A stretch of DNA of 64,000 bases from Aliihoeflea aestuarii. Lineage in GTDB: Bacteria; Pseudomonadota; Alphaproteobacteria; Rhizobiales; Rhizobiaceae. Below the pieces are notes generated by a model, which ran no database searches, had not been told where the DNA came from, and saw only the letters and a program-made list of their open reading frames with translations. Position numbers and translations under genes: made by a program. The stretch covers positions 186,001-250,000 of the forward strand of contig NZ_JAAAMK010000004.1 of the NCBI RefSeq assembly GCF_024105665.1, written 5' to 3'. This document shows positions 39,012-48,879 of the stretch, piece after piece (the stretch's first letter is position 1; each line of letters opens with the position of its first letter).

Positions 39012-41149
39012 ATGAATGAACTGCCGAGTTTTACCAGCGAGGTCGTTCAGGCAAGCCGGATTTTGCGGGTCGTATCGCCCTTGGGCGAGGATGTACTTCT
39101 TCCCGAACGCGCGCGGATTTCAGAAGGCGTGAACCGGCTCTTCGAAATCGAAGTGACTGTGCGCTCCAAGAAGGACATCGTACCGGCTGATCTGATCGGC
39201 AAGACTGTCGATCTGGAAGTCGAGGTCGGCTGGGCCGATGACGAGGATGAAGTCACCTATCGTCCCTTTAACGGCATTGTAACCGAACTGCATGAAGGAC
39301 CGGCGGTCACGCGGGAACTTCGCTCATACAGTCTCGTGTTGCGGCCTGGTTTGTGGCTGCTTTCGCAGACTCGGAATTCGCGCATCTGGATGGATCAGAC
39401 CACGCTCGACGTGCTCGACACGCTTTTGAGTGAACATGGCATCGCAGCGGCGGAAATATCCGGTGCTGTAGATCCGGACCAGCCCGTTCATTATTCGACG
39501 CAGTTCAACGAGAGCGACCTTCGCTATCTGCTCAGGCGCTTCGAGCAGAGCGGTATGTTCTGGTGGTTCTCGCATGAAAAGGGCAGCCACAGGCTGCATG
39601 TCGCCAATCACGCCTCGGGCTGGCTTGGTGCATCGGAGGCGGCTGCGGACGAAGGTAATGTGAGGCTGGCCCGAGGGAGTTCGGATCGCAATCATATCAA
39701 TGAATGGATGCGCCGCTTTGCCTATGTGCCGGGAAAGCGAACGGGTGCCGACTGGAACTATGAAACCTTCGGTACCATCCCGCTGAACACCACGCCGTCG
39801 CTGGTCGATCTGCCGGGCAACGAGAAACGCGAAATATTCGAATGGCCGGCACGGGCGATGACCCATGAGGAGGCGGAGCGGGAAGAGAAGTTGCGGTCGC
39901 AGGCGAGCGAGGCCGATTATGAGCGCGTCACCGGCTTATCGACGGTTCGCATCCTTGAGGCCGGGCGTCGCTTCACTCCGAATGATGTGGCCAATCCGGA
40001 TGCGGAATACGAAGAGCATGTCGTGGTGGCGGCAGAGCATGTGGTCGTGGATCGTTCCTACGAGACCGATGCCAGTTCAGTACCGGAATACAGGAATCGC
40101 TTCGAAGCCATCCCATCGAGGGTTCCGCTCACCCCGCATCGCAGCACGCCTAAACCCAGGATCGAGGGCTTGCAGGTTGCCGTGGTCGCCGGCCCGGAAG
40201 GGGAAGAAATCCACGTCGACAAGGACGCCTGTGTCAAGCTCTGGTTTCCCTGGCAGCGCGCCCGGGCAAAGAAAGACGGATCCGATACGAAATGGATAAG
40301 GGTGGCGACCAACTGGGCCGGCCAGGGCTGGGGTGGCCAGATTCACCCCCGGATCGGAATGGAAGTGCTGGTGGCCTTCCTTGACAGTGATCCTGACCGG
40401 CCTCTCGTCGTCGGTCTCGTGCCCAATCCGACGAATAGGTGCCTTACGAGCTTCCCGCCAACAAGACCAAGAGCGTGTTTCGCACCAACACGCACAAGGG
40501 CGAAGGCTTCAACGAGCTGACTTTCGAGGATGAGAATGGCCGCGAGGAAATCTATGTCCACGCGCAGAAGGATTTTACCGTCAAGGTGATGAACCACAAG
40601 ACGGAACGGGTCGACTTCAATAACGTGCAGTCTGTCGGTGGCGCGTCAGTCCGCGAGATACAGCGTTCGGACATTCAAAATATCGGCCAGAACATGAGCA
40701 TCAATGTCGGCACCGGCCCAGCCGGTGACATCGTTCGTGGAGCTTTGAGTAGCCACGTTTTCGGGGCCCGGCTTTCCGGATACTTCGTTGACAATATGCT
40801 GCCTTTGATGTCCGGCGGTGGCAGCTATTCCGTCAACGCGGCGTCGACCATCAACCTGAATGCCATGGGCGCATCGTTTTTCACTACCGGCGCCGCAAGC
40901 ATCAGCTCTGTCGGACTGGATCAAATCCAGAATGTCGGCGGATCGATCCGTATTGCCGCCGGCGGCGGTTTTAGCGAAGTCGTCAAGGGAAAGAAGATGA
41001 TCGAGGCCCACGGCGAGATTCATTTTCGCTGCGGTCAATCCGAGCTTCGCATGCAGCCGGACGGGACCGTGCTGATCAAGGGGACCAACTTGATTATCGA
41101 AGAATCGGAAAAGGCCAAGATCACCGCTGGAAAGATTGAGTTGAACTGA
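39012..41149 (+). pseudogene. type VI secretion spike protein VgrG, frameshifted
   Basis: Two frames together encode a VgrG of about 710 residues. The first, 39012-40520, holds the gp27-like hub (starts MNELPSFTSEVVQASRILRV, with the RRFEQSGMFWWFSHE segment) and the gp5-like OB domain (VKLWFPWQRA, WAGQGWGGQIHPRIGMEV). The frame is lost after VVGLVPNPTN near 40435. The matching continuation [11 protein letters not shown] is in the -1 frame from 40439 to 41149, with the C-terminal beta-helix ending near [15 protein letters not shown]. One extra G in AATAGGTGCC would restore a single protein. Start ATG 39012 follows GAGAGAGGG. Confidence 0.85.
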
Positions 41150-41151
41150 CC

Positions 41152-41787
41152 ATGAATCTTGTCGCTTCCCTGACCCTTGTCGTGGGGATCACAACGGCAA
41201 CTATCGCCGTACCCATGTTCGCAGGGGGCGTATCGAGCGAGGATAAGGAACCTATGAAGGCGCAACTGACCATCTATGTCGCGCCACCGCTGCTGGAGCA
41301 GGGTGGGACGGTGATTGTCGTCGCAGATGAGATACCACTCAACGATTGGGAGGCGATCGCCGACGGAACAAATCCCGCTCTGGCCGATACGCAAAACGAA
41401 AAGCGGAAGGAATTGAACCCAGGGGACCAACTGTTCGGAGTCGTTGCGTCGACAAAGGTTAGCATAATCGAGTTCGTTTATCCGGAAGGCGGCACTTACG
41501 GCTTCAATCTCGTACCTGTCCAAGACGCGGACAGAACATCGCCCCAATTAAGGACGGACCGGATCTTGCAGGGCGAAGGCGGCGGCGGTCCGGGCAGAGA
41601 ATGGAACGAGGTTTCGACCGTTCACGTATTCGGATCTGTCGTGTCGGAACGCGATAGCCGTGTCGTGCGGGCATCCTCTTCGATGATAATGCGGGCGGAG
41701 CCGGAAAAGTCCGTCTACCAGGGCGCCGTTCTTTATTCGCCGACGGACGAGTTGGTCGAGAATGTCCTTATAAGGCCGAAGGAATGA
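41152..41787 (+). CDS. unknown exported protein in vgrG locus
   Basis: A 211-residue protein with an N-terminal hydrophobic helix (LVASLTLVVGITTATIAVPMF) that may be a signal peptide or anchor, followed by a beta-rich region (LTIYVAPPLLEQGGTVIVVADE). I do not recognise a family. It starts 2 bases after the vgrG stop and ends 1 base before the next gene, so it is translated with them. An exported partner next to a T6SS spike could be an immunity protein for, or a companion of, the next gene; this is conjecture from position. Confidence 0.6.
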   Translation: MNLVASLTLVVGITTATIAVPMFAGGVSSEDKEPMKAQLTIYVAPPLLEQGGTVIVVADEIPLNDWEAIADGTNPALADTQNEKRKELNPGDQLFGVVASTKVSIIEFVYPEGGTYGFNLVPVQDADRTSPQLRTDRILQGEGGGGPGREWNEVSTVHVFGSVVSERDSRVVRASSSMIMRAEPEKSVYQGAVLYSPTDELVENVLIRPKE

Positions 41788-41788
41788 C

Positions 41789-42802
41789 ATGAGCCTCCTC
41801 ATCCTTCATACACGGGCATTTCATCCCGATAAGGAATTCGGTTTCACCGGGCTTTACTACAGCGGTGACAATCGTGGCTTTACGGCCGATCTCGGGGTTA
41901 AATCCAGAATGTATCATTCTTTGGAGATTGACCTTAAAACAACTGAAGTCACTCTTGGCCCGGTAGATTCAGATACGAGTTCCAACTATGCAACCGCAAA
42001 GGTTGGCATCGACATCAGCAATGATTATTCGCAAGATCGAAAGAAGCCGCGCCATAACAATACCGCATCTATCACGCCATATCGCGAGGATGGCGACCAA
42101 TCCGTGATGGCAACGGTCAATCTCGCGGGAAAGAACTTTGCGTTCCCCGCGGCGGATTCCGATGTGATGCACAAGGTTTACGGCGGCGAGGTTTCGGACG
42201 GCGGGAGCGATACCGATTCAGGCTCGGTCATTCCGTTCGGCGTGCAAAACCCTGTCCGCAACGAGGAAGGGAATTGGACGCTCAGGAGCCCGATCGCGAA
42301 GACCGACAAGTTCAGCGGCTTCGTGCCGGATGTCGACCTGCGCAACGAACTGACGTTGCGGATCGACCGGGATACGATGAAAGCGTTCGTCACCTGCAAT
42401 ATGACCGGCGACGGCTTTCCCAATAGCGAAAGCTTCCTGATCGACGGCGCCAGCAACGTCCTTTTTCTGGCCAGCCATATACGCATTGGAACTGCGGTCG
42501 GTCAGATACCCGGCGGCCGACATCTGGCCATAGCGCAAACGGTTTTGACCGATCTGGACTGGAACGCGGATGACAGTTTCGGTGCCAAACTGGTCGTGCA
42601 GCAGGCGCTGGATTACACTGGCAGCGGTGCCCCGCACGAGATCGCCCGCGGTCCGATGTCGCGCAGTGCCTGGAATACAGCTCATACCGGCCGCGATGCC
42701 GGCGGTCCGCTCAGTCGCCAGATACGAGACAATGTCTTTCTTCCAAAATCGGAGAGAATTGACAGCGCAATCGACTGGGTGGGTGAGAAACTTGGCATGT
42801 GA
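41789..42802 (+). CDS. unknown 337-residue protein in vgrG locus
   Basis: A 337-residue protein without signal peptide or membrane helix. The N-terminal half is beta-rich (FGFTGLYYSGDNRGFTADLG, VKSRMYHSLEIDLKTTEV). The middle has a Gly/Asp/Ser-rich loop (GGSDTDSGS) and the C-terminus is helical (SRQIRDNVFLPKSERIDSAI). A histidine within a charged segment (SRSAWNTAHTGRD) could be catalytic, but no toxin family was recognised. The gene sits between vgrG and PAAR and has no frame lesion. It may be a cargo protein or a spike accessory. Confidence 0.6.
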   Translation: MSLLILHTRAFHPDKEFGFTGLYYSGDNRGFTADLGVKSRMYHSLEIDLKTTEVTLGPVDSDTSSNYATAKVGIDISNDYSQDRKKPRHNNTASITPYREDGDQSVMATVNLAGKNFAFPAADSDVMHKVYGGEVSDGGSDTDSGSVIPFGVQNPVRNEEGNWTLRSPIAKTDKFSGFVPDVDLRNELTLRIDRDTMKAFVTCNMTGDGFPNSESFLIDGASNVLFLASHIRIGTAVGQIPGGRHLAIAQTVLTDLDWNADDSFGAKLVVQQALDYTGSGAPHEIARGPMSRSAWNTAHTGRDAGGPLSRQIRDNVFLPKSERIDSAIDWVGEKLGM

Positions 42803-42828
42803 TCCCTGAATCGGAGAAACTTCCAGCG

Positions 42829-43199
42829 ATGCCCACCGCCAATCTGACATAGGTTCCGGTCACGGTTGCCATTTTCCGCCGAGCAACGCTACGGGCGGCT
42901 CGCTGAACGTGGACATCAACGGTCTGCCAGCCATGCGAATAGGCGATTCCTATGCGGCTCATGCCTGCCCGAAACATGGTGGAGGGCATGGCCGAACGCT
43001 GGCGGAAGGCTCGGCATCGGTTTTCATCAACGGCAAACCCGCAGGACGCATCGGCGATGCCATCGACTGCGGTGGCACGGCGCAGACCGGCTCGTCCAAT
43101 GTTTTCATCGGCGACAGGGGACCGGGAAACTCGCAATCGGGCGGAAGCGATTGTCAGGTCAGCCAGGCTGGACAGGCCTCACCGGCAACGCGCGGCTGA
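42829..43199 (+). pseudogene. PAAR-domain spike tip protein, frameshifted near start
   Basis: The ATG at 42829 reads MPTANLT then stops (TAG at 42850-42852). The -1 frame continues as DIGSGHGCHFPPSNATGGS, then VDINGLPAMRIGDSYAAHACPKHGG and FINGKPAGRIGDAIDCGG, a complete PAAR domain of about 115 residues that caps the VgrG trimer. One G inserted at CTGACATA would give MPTANLDIGSGHGC, the normal PAAR N-terminus. A GTG at 42909 could start a truncated product lacking the first strand. It is encoded between the 337-residue unknown and DUF4123. Confidence 0.75.
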
Positions 43200-43205
43200 T
43201 ACGGC

Positions 43206-44408
43206 ATGATCGAGGCGACGAAGGACGATCCCCTTGCCAAGAGCGACAGGGCGTTGCTCGTTCATCTGTCCAAACTGGCATCCGATCCCGGCAATCGCAT
43301 ATTCGCAGTCATGGACGGGGCCTTCTTCAACGATATCGGTTCTGAATTGCGCGATGCCGGAATCACGCGGCGCCCGCTCTATCGCTACGGCGGCAATTAC
43401 AGCGTGGTCGTCGGCGGACCATGGCTGGTCAATCCTTACCGGGATAATTCAGCCGGAAATCCTGATCGGGCTGTCAACTCCCCGGCATGGATGGTCATCA
43501 ACGAGGAGGAACGCGCTTCCGGCAAGAGCGATGCCGAGATCTATGCGGAGCGGATGAATGCCTCACTGGAGGTAGGCGACCCAACTGGCGGCGGCATGGT
43601 GCCGACTGATGACATGGACAACATCGATGCGGTCGTATCCCGCTTCGAAACCCTTCTTCTGCTTTCCAGTGGCAAGCCGGGACCGGTTTTTTGGGTCGGT
43701 GACGCCGCCCTGACCGAAGAAGCCATCTACGGGCACCTGCGCAGGCTCAACAAGGTAGAGGTTCCGAGAGGACAGACCGGCACTGGCGGGGAGATGATCG
43801 GCGAATTGTCGAAGGCCGCTGCAACAACGAGCGAGATCGGACCATCTGAACAAGCCGAAACCTATGAACTCGTGATCTTCCGGCATGCCGATGCAAATGT
43901 CATGGCGCAGATCTTGCCGGCGCTGAGCGAGCTCCAGCTCGCACGGTTGTTCGGCCCCTGCCATCAGATTCTGTTCGCTCCCGAGCCGGATTGGGGTGGC
44001 GGCGTGCAGCGTGCGCGCAAAGCGGATGATCTGCCTGCTGCGCCATCCGGGTCACTCAGATGGGACAGGGACACCGTGCACGCCATTCAGGACGGTCGCT
44101 TTGTCCAACTTGATCGTCGGTTCGCTGCGACACTTTCGTCCAGGTATCCAGACAGTACTTTCGAAAGCAATGTCTCTTTGACGGGTCGGGTACGGCATCA
44201 TCGCCAACGGGCGCAGGCTCGCTTCAACGTTTCCGCAGATCAGCATTTGTTGGACTATCTGGAGATCGTTCTCACACATGGTGAAGCTGCGACAAACCAA
44301 GTCTATTTCCAGCAGGTGATGGGCCGGCGCGGCTGGCGGATGGAGGACAGATTTCAGCGACTTCGTCGATACTATCTGCCTTCCGTGAGCTTGGGAGTGC
44401 AGCAGTGA
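43206..44408 (+). CDS. DUF4123 T6SS effector chaperone (Tap/TEC family)
   Basis: A 400-residue protein with the DUF4123 fold: RIFAVMDGAFFNDI near residue 32 and ALSELQLARLFGPCHQILF near residue 243. These adaptor chaperones load a specific effector on VgrG/PAAR and are encoded just upstream of that effector. The C-terminal 120 residues (helical, with DQHLLDYLEIVLTHG) are probably the cargo-specific part. The gene follows PAAR by 6 bases and overlaps the next gene's start by 4. It appears intact. Confidence 0.75.
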   Translation: MIEATKDDPLAKSDRALLVHLSKLASDPGNRIFAVMDGAFFNDIGSELRDAGITRRPLYRYGGNYSVVVGGPWLVNPYRDNSAGNPDRAVNSPAWMVINEEERASGKSDAEIYAERMNASLEVGDPTGGGMVPTDDMDNIDAVVSRFETLLLLSSGKPGPVFWVGDAALTEEAIYGHLRRLNKVEVPRGQTGTGGEMIGELSKAAATTSEIGPSEQAETYELVIFRHADANVMAQILPALSELQLARLFGPCHQILFAPEPDWGGGVQRARKADDLPAAPSGSLRWDRDTVHAIQDGRFVQLDRRFAATLSSRYPDSTFESNVSLTGRVRHHRQRAQARFNVSADQHLLDYLEIVLTHGEAATNQVYFQQVMGRRGWRMEDRFQRLRRYYLPSVSLGVQQ

Positions 44409-45155
44409 CGGAGTTTTCCACGACACGTTCGTCAGGTTCCGCAGTTCAGGCCTGTCCGGAAGATTGTGTCGAAGCGATGAACATCGTCCAGGACGACGTC
44501 GACAGGATCGCCCGCCTGGACGGCCCCATCGAGCGTAACCTTGCAATCACGAATGCCTATGAGCAAGTTGGCGCAGGACATGCCCGAAAACGACTGGGTG
44601 CGGCTTGCTTCCTATGTATCCGTACAAGGCGGTTGCGCCATGCAACAAACGCAGAGGTGGCCAGCAAAGGCCGCCGACTATGTGCCATTTTTGGGGTTTG
44701 ACTCGCAAGATTCGCTCGAAGCGCTTGGGGATGCCAATCTGACGATCTTTTCCAGCATTTACCCACCGAATCGCATGGTAGCCAATTGCGGCTATGAGAA
44801 GTTCAGGCAATGCGTGGAAAGCGGTGAAATCGTGGTTGATCAGAATATCGTCAACGCGATGGAGAAGATGGAAAATGGCGATCGGAGAGGAGCGGCCAAC
44901 GATATCGCGTTGCATGAGCAGCGCAATGTGGTTCAGCCCGTCTACGACCGCTGGCCCGATACTTTCGCAGGCATGAGCCGGGCTGATGCCTTGGATCGTT
45001 TGCATGACCGCACCAGTATCCCGGTTGCCAAGACCTGCACCCGCGACAATCTCGTTCCCTTCGAAGGCGATATCAGCCGCTGGCCGGATCGCGTGGAATA
45101 TTACCATGACCTGCTCGACAGAATGTACGAGATCGAAGGGATTGGAGGGAGATGA
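44405..45155 (+). pseudogene. putative T6SS cargo effector, frameshifted
   Basis: Two overlapping frames make one protein of about 250 residues. The first, 44405 onward, reads MTEFSTTRSSGSAVQACPED and runs to ITNAYEQ near 44560. The second continues LAQDMPENDWVRLASYVSVQ and ends at 45155 (MYEIEGIGGR). Deleting one base in CAAGTTGG joins them. It is mostly helical, Cys-containing (seven Cys), without signal peptide, consistent with T6SS delivery. I do not recognise a toxin family. Its place right after the DUF4123 chaperone and before a membrane-anchored protein argues for an effector. Confidence 0.55.
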
Positions 45156-45161
45156 CACCTG

Positions 45162-46010
45162 ATGCTGCGCAAGATTTTGATCGGCATCGGGGCAGTGGCG
45201 GCGGCCGGAATTGCGTTCGCAATCTGGCGCGTCCCCGGACAGGATTCAGCCATGGCTAGACCGATTATCACGATTACAACTCACATCGCGCAGCATACGA
45301 GCACGTTCTTTGCGGAGAACCCGCAGATCGATCCGCAGCCGCATATTCGCAGTGAAGCGTCGGGAGCCTATTATAGTGACGTGAACCTCATTTCCTTCGT
45401 CGCGCATGCCGGCCGCCAGAACGAACCGGAGGGCTATGCTCTCCGGTACAGGAAAGGGGATTGCGACGTCTCCCTACCGACCGGTCGCGCCATTGCCCTC
45501 GACTATACGGCAGGCTTCTTCAAATACCTGACCTCCACCTTGCCTCTCGACCCTTTGTCCTTCGACAACGTGATGGAACTGGCCCAGGAAATCGCCGACA
45601 GCTTTGACGCGGCCGGCTGGAAACGGAGCAGGTACAATCCGGAGATCAGCCAGGAGACCTTTGGAGAGCGCAGCGTGGGCGGCAGGTTCGAGATTCTCGG
45701 CCAATGGGTTCTGTGCAATGAGGACCCATTCTATGCTGCCATCAAAGTGCAGGACTTCAATAGCCTGCCGACCGCGCCGATGGTGCCGCTGGTCCCTGGC
45801 CGCAGTCCTTCTGACGATCAACCGGATCGCTATCTGATCGAAGTGCAGTTCGGCGTTAAGGGTTTAAGTCTGGACAACGAACTCACCGAGCTTCGCGATG
45901 CCCGCCGCCTTGCGGTCAATGGCGACAAGACCACTGCGTTGACGCTGAACGACTGGATGGACGATCCTTCCTGGCGGCCTGACGGATGGCAGGGCAAGTT
46001 CGTCAAATAG
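45162..46010 (+). CDS. putative periplasmic immunity protein of the T6SS locus
   Basis: A 282-residue protein with an N-terminal membrane anchor (LRKILIGIGAVAAAGIAFAIW), then a periplasmic domain with two Cys (GDCDVSL and WVLCNED) that could form a disulfide. No family recognised. It starts 6 bases after the putative effector and is the last gene of the run, the usual position for the immunity gene. An exported immunity protein would imply a toxin acting in the periplasm or membrane; this is inferred from layout only. Confidence 0.5.
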   Translation: MLRKILIGIGAVAAAGIAFAIWRVPGQDSAMARPIITITTHIAQHTSTFFAENPQIDPQPHIRSEASGAYYSDVNLISFVAHAGRQNEPEGYALRYRKGDCDVSLPTGRAIALDYTAGFFKYLTSTLPLDPLSFDNVMELAQEIADSFDAAGWKRSRYNPEISQETFGERSVGGRFEILGQWVLCNEDPFYAAIKVQDFNSLPTAPMVPLVPGRSPSDDQPDRYLIEVQFGVKGLSLDNELTELRDARRLAVNGDKTTALTLNDWMDDPSWRPDGWQGKFVK

Positions 46011-46134
46011 ACCTCTTCGACCGCTGGGTTGGCTTCGCGATGCTGCCAAGGAACGTGAGCGATTTCGGTGCGTGGCTGCACTTTTTCGCAGGCGATCGAA
46101 ATCCCGGCGGATCGCTCCGCCAGGCATCTTCGTC

Positions 46135-47628
46135 TCAGGCGCGGGCCAGTTCGCGGAATTCGCCCGCATCCTTCGTCGCCAGGCTGACCGCGAAGATCGC
46201 AGCCGTCGCGGCGAGGAAGCCGGGGATGATCTCGTAGACGCCGTCGCCGCCGAGGAACGAGGCGTTCCAGCCGAGCGCGATCCAGCCGATGACCACGACC
46301 GAGCCCGTGACGAGACCGGCGATTGCGCCCGCCCCGGTCATGCGCGGCCAGGTGAGCGCAAGGAGGATCAGCGGCCCGAAGGCCGCACCGAAACCGGCCC
46401 ACGCGTTGGCGACGAGACCCAGCACCTGCGATTCCGGATCTCGCGCGATGATCGCCGCCGTAACCGCCACGAGGACGACAGCGATGCGCCCGACCAGCAC
46501 GAGCTCGGCATCGCCTGCCTCACGCCGCAGGAAGAGGTGATAGAAATCTTCCGTGAGCGAGGAGGAGGCGACTATGAGTTGCGAGGAGATCGTCGACATG
46601 ATCGCCGCAAGAAGCGCGGCGAGCAGGAAACCGGTGATCAGCGGATGGAAAAGGACGTTGGAAAGGACGATGAAGATCGTCTCCGGGTCCGAAACCGATA
46701 GCCCCGCCCGCTCGGCGTAAATGCGGCCCAGGATACCGAGGCCGATCGCGCCGATGAGGGACACCGCCATCCACGACAGGCCGATCGCCGCCGCTTTGGG
46801 CGCGTCGGCTGCCGAACGCATCGCCATGAAGCGCACGATGATGTGCGGCTGGCCGAAATACCCAAGGCCCCACGCGATGGCCGACAGAAAGCCGATGAAG
46901 GTGATGCCGCTCGTCAGCGACAGGAAGCTCGGATCGATCGCGCCGATCGTCTCGGAGATACCGGACGCGCCGCCTACCGCCGGATCGAAGAACACGACGA
47001 TAGGAATGAGGATTAGGGCAAGCATCATGATGCTGCCCTGAAGGACATCGGTGAGGCTGACGGCCATGAAGCCGCCGACGACCGAATAGAGAAGCACGAC
47101 GCCGAGCGTCAACCAGATGCCGATCGCGTAATCGCTGACGCCCGGAACGTCGATGAGATCGGCAAAGGCCGTTTCGAACAGGAGCCCGCCCGCGACGAGC
47201 CCGGAAGCCGTGTAGACCGCGAAGAAGACCACGATGATCGCAGCCGAAACCACGCGCAGCGCCCGCGCCCGGCTCGGGAAACGATTGGCGAGGAAGGCCG
47301 GAACGGTGAGTGCGTCGTCGTAGCGCTCGGTCTGCTCGCGCAGGCGCGGAGCGACGATGATCCAGTTGGCGAGCGCGCCGAGGAAGAGGCCGATGCCGAT
47401 CCATGCCTCCACCAGGCCGGACACGTAAAGCGCGCCCGGAAGGCCGAGAAGCAGCCAACCGCTCATGTCGGAGGCGCCGGCCGACAATGCGGCGACACCG
47501 GGGCTCAGACCTCGCCCGCCCAGAACATAGTGCTCCGAGGTCGCGGCGGCGTTGCGCCACGCATAATAGCCGATAGCGAGAGTCAGTCCGAAGTACAGCG
47601 CGAGGCTGATCCAGATACCGATATCCAT
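46135..47628 (-). CDS. putP: sodium/proline symporter PutP
   Basis: A 497-residue sodium:solute symporter with about 13 helices. LYFGLTLAIGYYAW, GGRGLSPGVAALSAGASDMSGW (the sodium-site region of helix TM2) and ASSSLTEDFYHLF are PutP-like. The length fits PutP, which imports proline. It points away from the T6SS locus and ends 124 bases from the putative immunity gene; it may be older resident DNA. No putA is in the window. Confidence 0.85.
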   Translation of the reverse strand: MDIGIWISLALYFGLTLAIGYYAWRNAAATSEHYVLGGRGLSPGVAALSAGASDMSGWLLLGLPGALYVSGLVEAWIGIGLFLGALANWIIVAPRLREQTERYDDALTVPAFLANRFPSRARALRVVSAAIIVVFFAVYTASGLVAGGLLFETAFADLIDVPGVSDYAIGIWLTLGVVLLYSVVGGFMAVSLTDVLQGSIMMLALILIPIVVFFDPAVGGASGISETIGAIDPSFLSLTSGITFIGFLSAIAWGLGYFGQPHIIVRFMAMRSAADAPKAAAIGLSWMAVSLIGAIGLGILGRIYAERAGLSVSDPETIFIVLSNVLFHPLITGFLLAALLAAIMSTISSQLIVASSSLTEDFYHLFLRREAGDAELVLVGRIAVVLVAVTAAIIARDPESQVLGLVANAWAGFGAAFGPLILLALTWPRMTGAGAIAGLVTGSVVVIGWIALGWNASFLGGDGVYEIIPGFLAATAAIFAVSLATKDAGEFRELARA

Positions 47629-47865
47629 GACGCCCTTCGAATTGGTTGCCGCCCCTCCGGAAGAATATCCCGGATCGCCTTTAAACGATCAGCACTACAC
47701 GGGAATATTCCCGGAGCCAACCATCGACGTGCCCGACCTGACCTGTCGCCCAGGCAATGAAGTTGCCGGAGTTCGACGGGTAGCCAGACGGCCACTCTTG
47801 ACACCCGTTCGAGTACCGTCCGCTTTCTGGAAAAGGGCTGACGCTCATCGACATTTCAACTCGTA

Positions 47866-48129
47866 TCATTTGCCGACTAACTCGCGGAGATGAACCGGTA
47901 TGCGTACCGTGAGTGAAAGTGCAATCTGTGCCATCGACTTTCCCAGCGGATAGCTTCGCAAACTGGCAATGCCGCCACCATCGAGCGCCCGCTCCATTAC
48001 GAAATTGAACGCATTCACACCGGCAACATCAAATCGAGTGACCTTTCCCTGGACCAGATGCGACATATGGTTCGTCATTCGCTCCTCCGTGACCTCGCGT
48101 GCGATGTAGGGCAACAGGTCCGGATGGCG
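47866..48129 (-). pseudogene. AtuA-like C-terminal fragment fused to CoA-transferase relic
   Basis: About 85 codons (YIAREVTEERMTNHMSHL, then GVNAFNFVMERALDGGG and RSYPLGKSMAQ) resemble the C-terminus of AtuA-family (DUF1446) proteins linked to acyl-CoA or terpene catabolism. The fragment has no N-terminus and follows, in frame, a piece of CoA-transferase ending MVPYEAFA, so a deletion joined two genes. The AtuA assignment is from memory of family tails and is uncertain. Confidence 0.4.
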
Positions 48130-48743
48130 TGCGAAAGCTTCATAAGGAACCATGCCTTGGGTGCCCGGACGCATGGCGGGCAGGCAGGTTGCCCTCGTTG
48201 ATGAAGGCATCGGACTTCTGCGCCGCCCAGCTCAGTGCAGTCTCGAGAAGCGAAGTCTGAACGATTCCGCCCGATCGCTTGCCGCCGTTGCATCAGCGAA
48301 AGCGCTCCCAGGACGACCCACATTCCTGACCCTGATCGCACAGGGAGGCCGGACCCAGATGCCCGAAGGCGGATATTTCGCAATAGATCAACCTTGGATG
48401 TCGTTCGCAAAGAGACGGACCGGCGATTCCCAGTTTCTCGACCACACCGGGCCGGAGATTGTGCACGAGAATGTCTGCCCCCTCGACGAGCCTATCGAAC
48501 GCATCGAGGCCCCTTGCCGAAGTCAAATCGAGCGTGAGCGATTTCTTTCCGCGGTTGAAGATGTGGAATGTGAGCGCATCGCCATGGCGGAAATCCGCGC
48601 CCATTCGACGTGCATCATCGCCACCTTCCAAACGCTCGATCTTGATGACGTCCGCCCCTAGGTCGGCAAGAATGCTTCCGGCGAACGGACCGGCGAGAAC
48701 CTGGCCCAGTTCAAGAACCTTGATACCGGCAAGCGGTTTTCAT
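48130..48743 (-). pseudogene. CaiB/BaiF-family CoA-transferase, degraded
   Basis: Fragments of a class III CoA-transferase in three frames. PLAGIKVLELGQVLAGPFAG and LADLGADVIKIE form the N-terminus, out of frame with the ATG at 48743 by one base in an A-run. NRGKKSLTLDL and YCEISAFGHLGP follow to about 48310. SLLETALSWAAQKSDAFINE is in a further frame near 48230, then MVPYEAFA. The catalytic Asp region and the entire C-terminal half are missing. This enzyme is clearly inactive. Confidence 0.75.
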
Positions 48744-48879
48744 GATGTGTCGGGCAAACTCTCCTTCAAGCCAACATCGCCCATGTGGTATCGGGATCAA
48801 ATGATGCAGAGAAGTGATTTATCCTGATATCAGTGATAGTCTAAACGCATCGTCAGGTTTGAATTCGAGGCAATTGATC

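Noticed and set aside
40430-40445. Programmed -1 frameshift in vgrG
   Set aside because: There is no X-XXY-YYZ slippery site or stimulatory hairpin at the joint, and neighbouring genes have similar unsignalled lesions.
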